From DASZZV01 sp035544835 (GTDB taxonomy: Bacteria > Acidobacteriota > Thermoanaerobaculia > Gp7-AA8): 14,244 nt of DNA. The notes under the pieces are model-generated. The model saw only the letters and a program-made list of their open reading frames with translations. It had not been told where the DNA came from and ran no database searches. A program made the translations under genes and the position numbers. Of this stretch, positions 7,141-13,307 are shown piece by piece; position 1 is the first letter of the stretch, and each line of letters opens with the position of its first letter. The DNA is taken from the NCBI GenBank assembly GCA_035544835.1, contig DASZZV010000089.1:1-14244 (forward strand), in the 5' to 3' direction.

Positions 7141-8734
7141 GACCCATTTCGACCCGTCATCTGCCGAGTTCCTCGAAAACAGAGAGCGCATGGAGGGGAT
7201 CGTCGCCGATCTTCGCCAGCGTATCGAAGTGACCCGGCAGGGCGGGGGAGCGAAGTACATCGAGCGGCACAGGCAGCAGGGAAAGATGCCGGTGCGCGAG
7301 CGCATCGGAGCCCTCCTCGATCAAGGCACGCCCTTTCTGGAGCTCTCGCCGCTCGCCGCAAATGGCATGTACGAAGACGACGCTCCCGGAGCCGGGATCA
7401 TTACCGGCGTCGGCCGCATTCAGGGACGCGAGTGTCTGATCATCGCCAATGACGCCACCGTGAAAGGGGGAACCTATTTCCCCATGACGGTAAAAAAGCA
7501 CATCCGGGCTCAGGAAGTCGCGCTGGACAATCTGCTCCCCTGCGTCTATCTCGTCGATTCGGGAGGCGCGTTCCTTCCGCTCCAGGCAGAGGTGTTTCCC
7601 GACAAGGAGCATTTTGGACGCATCTTTTTCAATCAGGCCCGGATGTCGGCCCTCGGTATCCCGCAGATCGCCTCGGTCATGGGGTCATGCACCGCCGGCG
7701 GTGCCTACGTTCCGGCCATGTCCGATGAGGCTGTTATTGTTAAAGGGACGGGGACGATTTTTCTCGGCGGTCCGCCGCTGGTGAAAGCTGCAACCGGCGA
7801 GGAGGTGACGGCTGAGGAGCTCGGTGGTGCCGATGTGCATACGCGCATCTCGGGAGTGGCCGACCACTTCGCCGAGGATGATGCGCACGCCATCACCATC
7901 GTGCGCAACATCGTCGAAAATCTCAAAGCCGGCAAGCGTGAGCCGGACACACTGGTGGCAGCTGAGGAACCTCTTTACGATCCTAAGGAGTTGTACGGGG
8001 TCATTCCCAGGGACACCCGTAAGGCGTACGACGTTCGCGAGATCATCGCCCGGATCGTCGACGGTTCGCGCTTCCAGGAGTTCAAGGAGCGTTACGCGAC
8101 GACGCTCGTGACCGGCTTCGCCCGCATCTTCGGCTACAAGGTCGGCATCCTGGCCAACAACGGAGTGCTGTTCAGCGAGTCGGCCCTCAAGGCCACACAT
8201 TTCATCGAGCTGTGCACGCAACGCGAGATTCCGTTGATCTTTCTTCAGAACATCACCGGTTTCATGGTGGGGAAGCAGTACGAGCGGGGCGGTATCGCCA
8301 AGGACGGCGCCAAGATGGTGCACGCCGTGGCCAACGCCACCGTGCCAAAGTTCACGGTGATCATCGGAGGCTCTTTCGGTGCCGGCAACTACGGCATGTG
8401 CGGGCGAGCCTACAGCCCGCGCTTTCTCTACATGTGGCCGAACGCGCGGATCAGCGTGATGGGTGGCGAGCAGGCGGCAGGGGTCCTGACAACGGTGAAA
8501 CGCGATCAACTGGCTCGCGAGGGCAAGCCGTTCACAGCCGAGGAGGAGCGGCAAATCGCCGATCCCGTGCTGGCAAAGTACGAAACCGAGGGGAGTCCGT
8601 ATTTCAGCACGGCGCGCCTCTGGGATGACGGCGTCATCGACCCCGCCGATACGAGGCTGGTCCTCGGGCTGTCGCTGTCGACTTCCTACAATGCTCCGAT
8701 TCCACCGCCGAAGTTTGGCGTGTTCAGGATGTGA
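7127..8734 (+). CDS. Acyl-CoA carboxylase carboxyltransferase (beta) subunit, methylcrotonyl-CoA carboxylase type
   Basis: The 535-residue protein is the carboxyltransferase half of a biotin-dependent acyl-CoA carboxylase. It moves CO2 from carboxybiotin to an acyl-CoA. Two crotonase-like halves are present. The N-half has NDATVKGGTYFPMTVKKH, VYLVDSGGAFLPLQAEVFPD, GSCTAGGAYVPAMSDE (about 186) and GGPPLVKAATGEEV. The C-half has FLQNITGFMVGKQYERGG and SFGAGNYGMCGRAYSPRF (about 415), then ARISVMGGEQAAGVL. These stretches resemble MCC-beta (leucine catabolism) more than PCC-beta; geranyl-CoA and related carboxylases share them. The start is the ATG at 7127, with GAAGGA 5-10 nt upstream, inside the end of the crotonase gene; an upstream in-frame ATG (7082) would add 15 untypical residues. 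The biotin carboxylase/BCCP subunit is not in the window. The stop overlaps the next GTG by 4 bp. Confidence 0.94.
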   Translation: MEIIETHFDPSSAEFLENRERMEGIVADLRQRIEVTRQGGGAKYIERHRQQGKMPVRERIGALLDQGTPFLELSPLAANGMYEDDAPGAGIITGVGRIQGRECLIIANDATVKGGTYFPMTVKKHIRAQEVALDNLLPCVYLVDSGGAFLPLQAEVFPDKEHFGRIFFNQARMSALGIPQIASVMGSCTAGGAYVPAMSDEAVIVKGTGTIFLGGPPLVKAATGEEVTAEELGGADVHTRISGVADHFAEDDAHAITIVRNIVENLKAGKREPDTLVAAEEPLYDPKELYGVIPRDTRKAYDVREIIARIVDGSRFQEFKERYATTLVTGFARIFGYKVGILANNGVLFSESALKATHFIELCTQREIPLIFLQNITGFMVGKQYERGGIAKDGAKMVHAVANATVPKFTVIIGGSFGAGNYGMCGRAYSPRFLYMWPNARISVMGGEQAAGVLTTVKRDQLAREGKPFTAEEERQIADPVLAKYETEGSPYFSTARLWDDGVIDPADTRLVLGLSLSTSYNAPIPPPKFGVFRM

Positions 8735-9372
8735 GTTTGCCGAGCTGGTTCGTATTCGATCTTGGAAACGTGGTGGTAAAGCTAGCTTACGAGCGAGTGA
8801 TTGAGTCCGTCTGTGTGCTGTCCTCGGTTCAGCGTGATGAGCTCATTCGCATCATGGAAGAGCCAGGTGGGTATCGCGATATGGAGCGTGGGAGCGTTTC
8901 CTTCCGCGACTTTCATCGGCTGCTGGTCGACAGAGCCGGATACCTCGGAACCTTTCCTGAGTTTCGGAAGGTGTGGGCGAACTTTTTCGACGGGCCGGTT
9001 CCAGGAATCGAGGCGCTGCTGGGGCGAGCGAGAGAAAAGTATCGAATCGGCTTCCTATCCAATTCCAATGAGGTGCACGCCGAGGTAATCCCGGAACAGT
9101 TCGGCGAGCTCTTCGTGGAGGGCGATCGATTCATCTTCTCCCATCAGCACCATTGCGCGAAACCAGATCCAGAGCTCTTTCGGATTGCCTGTCAGGTCCT
9201 GGGTACCGTTCCCTCTGAGATCATCTATACAGACGACCTCAGCGAGAATGTCTTCACAGCCAGGAGTCTGGGAATGCTTGCGTATCAGTTTCAAAGCGCG
9301 TCGGAGTTGACGGTGGAGCTGGAGAGAGACGGATTGCTGGGAGAGAGGCAGCTTCTAGCTCCTAGCTGTTAG
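8731..9372 (+). CDS. HAD-superfamily phosphatase, YihX-like
   Basis: The 213-residue HAD hydrolase has all four motifs: I, FVFDLGNVVVKL (nucleophile Asp10; DLGNV instead of the usual DxD, as in the YihX glucose-1-phosphatase subgroup); II, FLSNSNE (Ser110); III, Lys144 in AKPDPELF; IV, YTDDLSEN (Asp168/169). An alpha-helical cap (about residues 18-90) places it in HAD subfamily IA. It likely dephosphorylates a small phosphometabolite. Its link to acyl-CoA chemistry is only positional: the GTG start overlaps the carboxyltransferase TGA (GTGA). The last residues (QLLAPSC) and the stop are encoded by the start of an AGCTAGAAGC-type repeat, so the C-terminus may have been altered by repeat insertion. 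Confidence 0.9.
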   Translation: MSLPSWFVFDLGNVVVKLAYERVIESVCVLSSVQRDELIRIMEEPGGYRDMERGSVSFRDFHRLLVDRAGYLGTFPEFRKVWANFFDGPVPGIEALLGRAREKYRIGFLSNSNEVHAEVIPEQFGELFVEGDRFIFSHQHHCAKPDPELFRIACQVLGTVPSEIIYTDDLSENVFTARSLGMLAYQFQSASELTVELERDGLLGERQLLAPSC

Positions 9373-9410
9373 CTAGAAGCGAAAAGCTAAAAGCTAGAAG
9401 CAAGAAGCTA
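9350..9410. repeat. AGCTAGAAGC-type repeat and hairpin between convergent genes
   Basis: GCTTCTAGCT at 9351-9360 and AGCTAGAAGC at 9371-9380 form a perfect 10-bp stem around a 10-nt loop. Degenerate copies AGCTAAAAGCTAGAAGC and AAGAAGCT follow to 9410. It covers the HAD stop codon and most of the 43-nt gap to the convergent zinc-ribbon gene. It may serve as a bidirectional terminator, although no clean T-run follows the stem. Confidence 0.75.
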
Positions 9411-9415
9411 TCAAT

Positions 9416-10417
9416 CTACAACGAACGATGAATCTGCTCGCCGTACCAGGCCTTGTGGACCTCGATCAGAGCCTGCCTGGAATCGTCGCCACCCTTCCGA
9501 TCGGTGACCGGAGGGTGGAGAAGGCGAGGGAAGTCGAAGAGCACGTAAGCGAAGTTCTTCTTCTGGTACTCGTGGCCGATCTTGTGAAACACCTCGCCGT
9601 CGATATCGAAGCGCTTGGTTCCGCGGAAGGAGAGCTCGACTCGGCGGAACTTAGTGTTCTGAAGCTTTTTGGCATACTCCAAAAAGGCGGTATGTACATC
9701 GAGCGGAGTCTGTTTGGCACCGACCGTTTTCAAGTCGTACACGACGACGCCGGGCACGACCCAGTATTCGTAATGGGCTGAGACGCTCATGCCGCGGAAG
9801 GCGTCGTTCTCATGGAGGATCTTATCCATGGGTCGCTGCAGAAAAACGAAGTTCGCGGCGAAGCCTATCAGCGTTGCCAGGACCGGCGTGCCCATGAAAA
9901 TCAGTTTCTTAGAACCGAAGCGGGGAAGCGGTATGGCAGTCCGTTCGAAACGAAATTGGCGCTTCAGAAATTGAAGAAGACTCCGTTTGCGCGGCTGTTT
10001 TCTACGCGGCGACCAGGTTTCGACCGGAATGGCGTAGTAGACGATCGACAACAGCATGCCGGCGCCGATGGAGAGAAGACCAACCGGACGGAAGAACAGT
10101 AGGATGACCAGCCCGAAGATGTAAGCGACCCAGCTGGCGTAGTTGATCTGCGAGCGCCGGCGCTGGGCTATGGCCTGGCGATACTCCTCACTGACGATCT
10201 GTCCGCAGTGCTTGCAGTGAAGAGCCCCCACATGGACTTCACCCTGGCAGAAGGGGCATTCAATCTTCGAGGCGTCGGAGTTCCGCCGTTTCTGGTGCAG
10301 AACATCTTCCTGCCGGCGCTTGACGGTCTTGACGTTGAACAGCAGCAGTCCGCAGCCCGAACATGCTGACCGATCCGATTCGTTCGAGACTCCACATTCT
10401 GGGCAGTGCATTGTCAT
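9416..10417 (-). CDS. Membrane protein with two N-terminal zinc ribbons, unknown function
   Basis: The protein is 333 residues from the ATG at 10417. The first zinc ribbon is C5-P-E-C8 with C19-S-G-C22, and the second is C54-P-F-C57 with C68-K-H-C71, so up to two Zn ions are expected. Three hydrophobic segments follow: about 95-109, 112-130 and 172-192. Between the second and third is a strongly basic loop (about 138-160, many Arg/Lys), consistent with a cytoplasmic loop. The C-terminal ~140 residues are soluble, with strand-like stretches (YWVVPGVVVYDL, RRVELSFRGTKRFDIDG), and probably lie outside the membrane. I do not recognise the C-terminal domain. In-frame TTG 10456 is an earlier but less likely start; ATG 10411 is also possible. 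Ribbon-plus-membrane proteins of this kind are often envelope or stress-related, but no role is shown here. Confidence 0.85.
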   Translation of the reverse strand: MTMHCPECGVSNESDRSACSGCGLLLFNVKTVKRRQEDVLHQKRRNSDASKIECPFCQGEVHVGALHCKHCGQIVSEEYRQAIAQRRRSQINYASWVAYIFGLVILLFFRPVGLLSIGAGMLLSIVYYAIPVETWSPRRKQPRKRSLLQFLKRQFRFERTAIPLPRFGSKKLIFMGTPVLATLIGFAANFVFLQRPMDKILHENDAFRGMSVSAHYEYWVVPGVVVYDLKTVGAKQTPLDVHTAFLEYAKKLQNTKFRRVELSFRGTKRFDIDGEVFHKIGHEYQKKNFAYVLFDFPRLLHPPVTDRKGGDDSRQALIEVHKAWYGEQIHRSL

Positions 10418-10457
10418 TATCTTGTGCAAACCACCCGCCAGCCTGGAGAATTGCAAG

Positions 10458-10484
10458 ATAATATAGTTTCTCGGTGACCGTGAA
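10458..10484 (-). promoter_or_regulatory. Candidate promoter of the zinc-ribbon gene
   Basis: On the minus strand an AT-rich TATTAT/TATATT stretch (10465-10458) in GC-rich DNA lies about 40 nt before the ATG at 10417. TTCACG (10484-10479) is a weak -35 candidate, with only about 15 nt of spacing. The call rests mainly on the -10-like stretch. Confidence 0.3.
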
Positions 10485-10510
10485 GCGGAGTAGAAGTGGT
10501 CGCTGGCATA

Positions 10511-10637
10511 GTGTCATCCCGAGCCGCAGCGAGGGATCTGGGCGGGGGCCTTACGCCCTTGGTAATCGACAATGTTCGCGAGCATCAGCATGGAAGGGCC
10601 CCCGCCCAGATCCCTCGCTGCGGCTTCGGGATGACAC
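10511..10637. repeat. Long inverted repeat, about 40-bp arms
   Basis: Arms 10511-10550 and 10597-10637 are inverted copies differing by one inserted T. The spacer is 46 nt. Each arm contains ATCCC/GGGAT around a GC-rich centre. It lies between the minus-strand barrel gene (stop at 10652) and the start region of the zinc-ribbon gene, and fills most of that gap. The arm sequence differs from the two other hairpin elements here. In RNA it would fold into a very stable stem-loop downstream of the barrel gene, so a terminator or mRNA 3'-protecting role is plausible. Confidence 0.88.
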
Positions 10638-10651
10638 CCATATGGTTCCCC

Positions 10652-11449
10652 TCACTCCCCCCCGAACTGGCGCTCGATGTTGAATCCGAGGTGGACGTCG
10701 CGTTCGCGTATGCCGCCGAGAAATGCGCCGGTGGTGTACTGGTCGACATGTGTGGCCCGGGTGTCGGTAAGAACGACCTCGAAGAAATGGCCGCCGATAG
10801 CCCGCTCCAGGCCGATTGACCAGCCGATGCCAGCCTTCACGTTATCAGGCAGATCCTGATTCTGAGGGATCAGCTCGGCAATCAGATTCACGTTTGGTTT
10901 GATCGCAAAAGCAAGCCCCAGAGGAATGTTGAATGCGTGGTCGAACACAGCAGCGTTGGAGACATAGGTGGGAACGGCGAACAGCTCGAGGTTGCGGAGC
11001 AGTTGATAGGAGACGATGCCCTGCACAAAGAGGGAGAAGCGATCGTCCAACCCTCTTTCCGTGCGCCAGTCAAAGCCGCCCCGAGAGGCCAGCGAGAAGG
11101 CTGCTCCGGTGCTCTGCCTGAGAAAGGCGTACTTGAACGCCCCCTCGACATCGTCCTGGACGTTGTTCCGAAAGAGCGATACCTGCATGTTCTGGGCAGG
11201 CGACCATGCCAGGCCGATTCCCACGTCGGCGGCGCTATCGAGTCCCCACAGGGAATGGGAATCGCCCTGGTTGATAGGCTCGGAGAAGCGATGGGTGAAT
11301 CGAACCTCCCAGACCTTTGCAGGCAACACCCGCGCGGTGGGAAGGTTCAGCAGCGAATCGTTGAGACGTAAGGGGAGCATCTCGGCCTGCGCCGCAGCAG
11401 TGGCTACGAATGAGACCATGAACACGGCGCTCGACAACCATCTAGTCAT
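10652..11449 (-). CDS. DUF5777-like outer-membrane beta-barrel protein
   Basis: The protein is 265 residues from the ATG at 11449. It has an N-terminal signal peptide (MTRWLSSAVFMVSFVATAAAQA, cleavage near residue 20). The mature protein alternates polar and hydrophobic residues as in a transmembrane barrel. The stretch LPTARVLPAKVWEVRFTHRF (about 36-55) resembles the start of DUF5777 family barrels, and the end (DVHLGFNIERQF) is a typical last strand. No cysteine is present. Such barrels are often found beside c-type-cytochrome-like lipoproteins, as here; the function is unknown. GAGGAG lies 6 nt before the ATG, and the ATG overlaps the lipoprotein stop by 8 bp (ATGACTAG), so translation is coupled. 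A frame extending to 11500 exists, but the signal peptide and Shine-Dalgarno argue for 11449. Confidence 0.82.
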   Translation of the reverse strand: MTRWLSSAVFMVSFVATAAAQAEMLPLRLNDSLLNLPTARVLPAKVWEVRFTHRFSEPINQGDSHSLWGLDSAADVGIGLAWSPAQNMQVSLFRNNVQDDVEGAFKYAFLRQSTGAAFSLASRGGFDWRTERGLDDRFSLFVQGIVSYQLLRNLELFAVPTYVSNAAVFDHAFNIPLGLAFAIKPNVNLIAELIPQNQDLPDNVKAGIGWSIGLERAIGGHFFEVVLTDTRATHVDQYTTGAFLGGIRERDVHLGFNIERQFGGE

Positions 11450-11888
11450 TCGGTGCTCCTCTGCGGATCCAGTCGCGCAGCAGTTTGATCTGGCTGTCAC
11501 TCAGCGGCGTTCGGCCCTGGGGCATCCGGTCGCCGACGATTCGCGGGCTTCCCGTGACCTTCAGGTAGAGGTAGCTGTTATCGGGATCGAATGGCAGCAC
11601 CCGGACCAGTATGGAGATCTCCGTGCTGGGGCGATTGACGGTGTTTGAATAGGCACGACCCGGCTCGAGCACCTGCTGTTGTTGCTGGGTCTGACTGTCA
11701 TGGCAAGCCGAGAGTGCGCAGGAGGGAGTAAATATCTCGGCCTGGACTCGCGAGAAGGTAGCGGTCGGATCGGGTATGTCGGAAGGACCGGGCTCGGTTG
11801 GTGACCTTTTCAGCTCACCGCACGAAATTGCCATGAGGGCAATCATGGCAAGAGCCGCGGCGGGCCGAGGCAAAGAGAGGAGCGCCAA
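11442..11888 (-). CDS. Cytochrome-like lipoprotein with CX4CH motif
   Basis: The protein is about 148 residues from a TTG at 11888. A hydrophobic segment ending LMAISC (Cys23) looks like a lipoprotein signal, followed by a Pro/Ser/Thr-rich linker (SPTEPGPSDIPDP). The exported domain contains FTPSCALSACHDS, a CX4CH motif (Cys57, Cys62, His63) in place of the standard CXXCH, then a Gln run (QTQQQQQ), DPDNSYLYLKVTG, and RMPQGRTPLS with Met122, then a helical end (LRDWIRRGAPND). The ordering C...CH...RMP...LSDSQIKLLRDWI is that of small c-type-cytochrome-like domains in planctomycete and acidobacterial proteins; Met122 could be the second haem ligand. Haem attachment is unproven. The start is uncertain: GTG 11951 (overlapping the upstream gene) and TTG 11873 are alternatives, and no good Shine-Dalgarno marks any of them. 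Confidence 0.75.
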   Translation of the reverse strand: MALLSLPRPAAALAMIALMAISCGELKRSPTEPGPSDIPDPTATFSRVQAEIFTPSCALSACHDSQTQQQQQVLEPGRAYSNTVNRPSTEISILVRVLPFDPDNSYLYLKVTGSPRIVGDRMPQGRTPLSDSQIKLLRDWIRRGAPND

Positions 11889-11915
11889 TCCTGTCGATCG
11901 GCGCTCCCTCTCTTG
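11871..11915 (-). terminator. Stem-loop just after the diiron oxygenase gene
   Basis: On the minus strand GAGAGGGAGCGCC and GGCGCTCCTCTC pair across a 13-nt loop, with one bulged G. This begins 2 nt after the TAA at 11919-11917. There is only a short T-rich tail, so it may act as a weak terminator, or as an RNA structure hiding the ribosome site of the lipoprotein gene, rather than a full stop. Confidence 0.5.
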
Positions 11916-11916
11916 A

Positions 11917-13173
11917 TTACCAGCCGTAGCTTCCCGCTTGCGGAGCTTCACGACCAATGAGTCGCTCGCTGTAGCTGACGAAATCCCTGAAAGAAGTGTA
12001 GTAGTCGGGGAGAGTGGTCTTGAGGTAGCCGATGTACTTCTCGCCGGACACCGGCTTGCCACCTTCGGTAATGAACTCACCGTCTACATCGTAAGGCATA
12101 TAGACGATCTCTTCGAGTCCACGCATCCGGAAGTACTTGGGATCGGGAACGTAGAAGAGATTCTCTTTCCTAACGCCGCGCTGTTCGTCACCCATGTCCT
12201 GTACTTCCCGAACGAGGACGCGTGCGTCGGGGGCCGAGATGCCTTTGACGATGGTCTGCACGATGGCGACATTCACCAGCTCGACCAGCTCTCTCACCTC
12301 GGCCACATATTCGCTCTGCGCGGTGAGGTTGTTCTTGTCCTTGAAGCCGAAAGCGATCGACGTTTCTCCGCCCCGCTCGTTTCCGAACATCTCTACTCCG
12401 CGCGGGAACCAGACGTTGAACGTTCTCTGAATGTCATTGAGCGAGTACTTGCCAGTGCCGAGGGTAGCCTGAATGGCCAGGTCCTTGAGGAAGTTACGGC
12501 CCGAGCCGATGTGGAAGCCCTCCTCGGAAAGCATGGGACTCATCGAACGAGCCATCGGCGCGTAGGAGAAGACCTTCTGCATGTCGAGCTGGAACTTTCC
12601 GACCAGGTCGATGATCGTGGCGAAAACAACGTTGTCGAGGAAGTTGAAAAAGGGGATGTTGAAGGCATCCAGGATGTGTGCACCGAGATGCATGGCCAGC
12701 AGTTCGTCGAGAGTCTCGGCGGCGATGTCGGGATGTCCCGGCTTCTTCCAGCTCTTATCGTGATCGAGAACCCAGAACATCTGGTAACCGTGGCGCAGCT
12801 CTTCGGCCATGATGCGGAGGACCGACATCTTCATTTCGTCGGTGGGCGCATCCTCGAGCGTCAGCCGGTGCTGTTCAATGGAGCCGAGCTCGGTCGAAGC
12901 CTGGGCGCGGATGATGTCGCGGGCCGAGTAGAACATGTTGCCGGTCATGTCGCCGGCGCGCTCGATCTTAGGTTTCCCGAGGAAGCGCCCGAACTGAATG
13001 TTCTCGGCCTGCAGCTTTCCGATTTTGGCGACCAGCCGATAAGGGGTCTGACTCGGGTAGAACTTCGTCCAGTTTTTCTCGAGGAAATCGTATTCAGGAA
13101 AGTTCTTCTTCTGCCAGGCGACCAGCGCCTCGTGATACTTCGGCGTGATCGTCTCGGTTGTGTACGCTGCCAA
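11917..13173 (-). CDS. BoxB/PaaA-like diiron oxygenase
   Basis: The protein is 418 residues from a TTG at 13173. It is a ferritin-like diiron protein of the phenylacetate/benzoyl-CoA oxygenase family. Residues fitting iron ligands are Glu100 (SIEQH), Glu125 and His128 (EELRH), Asp189, and Glu218 and His221 (SEEGFH). AFNIPFFNFLD and LVGKFQLDMQ precede the last pair, as in benzoyl-CoA 2,3-epoxidase BoxB, and the Asp-to-Glu spacing of 29 fits that family. BoxB epoxidises benzoyl-CoA with electrons from BoxA, but neither BoxA nor BoxC is here, so the substrate is open. It is shorter than typical BoxB (about 470). The start is chosen because AGGAGG sits 4 nt upstream of TTG 13173; the ATG at 13206 has no such site and would add 11 residues over it. 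It is divergent from moaA. Confidence 0.85.
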   Translation of the reverse strand: MAAYTTETITPKYHEALVAWQKKNFPEYDFLEKNWTKFYPSQTPYRLVAKIGKLQAENIQFGRFLGKPKIERAGDMTGNMFYSARDIIRAQASTELGSIEQHRLTLEDAPTDEMKMSVLRIMAEELRHGYQMFWVLDHDKSWKKPGHPDIAAETLDELLAMHLGAHILDAFNIPFFNFLDNVVFATIIDLVGKFQLDMQKVFSYAPMARSMSPMLSEEGFHIGSGRNFLKDLAIQATLGTGKYSLNDIQRTFNVWFPRGVEMFGNERGGETSIAFGFKDKNNLTAQSEYVAEVRELVELVNVAIVQTIVKGISAPDARVLVREVQDMGDEQRGVRKENLFYVPDPKYFRMRGLEEIVYMPYDVDGEFITEGGKPVSGEKYIGYLKTTLPDYYTSFRDFVSYSERLIGREAPQAGSYGW

Positions 13174-13177
13174 GTTG

Positions 13178-13183
13178 CCTCCT
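13178..13183 (-). promoter_or_regulatory. Shine-Dalgarno fixing a TTG start
   Basis: On the minus strand AGGAGG (13183-13178) is followed by CAAC and then TTG at 13173. It lies inside the longer frame opened by ATG 13206, so the ATG-based start is probably wrong. Confidence 0.75.
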
Positions 13184-13235
13184 AAAAGACTGATCCGTAA
13201 TGGCATTCAGACGAACAGCCACTACACTCCCAACA

Positions 13236-13307
13236 TTCTCCAGAAACGCAAAACCTCGGAATAATACAATAGGTCATCGGTTTCGAACTGAGGCAGCTTC
13301 TTTGATC
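13236..13307. promoter_or_regulatory. Divergent promoter region, diiron gene and moaA
   Basis: This AT-richer block lies between two divergent genes. TATTAT on the minus strand (13266-13261) and TACAAT on the plus strand (13265-13270) are -10-like. No convincing -35 hexamer goes with either. The call is based on position and local composition. Confidence 0.35.

Noticed and set aside
7685..8554. 289-codon minus-strand frame inside the carboxyltransferase gene
   Set aside because: It is antisense to strongly conserved carboxyltransferase motifs. The translation is His/Arg-rich with no recognisable fold.
11938..13185. 415-codon plus-strand open frame opposite the diiron oxygenase
   Set aside because: Its length is explained by high-GC codon use on the opposite strand. 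The minus-strand product has clear diiron motifs and a strong Shine-Dalgarno.
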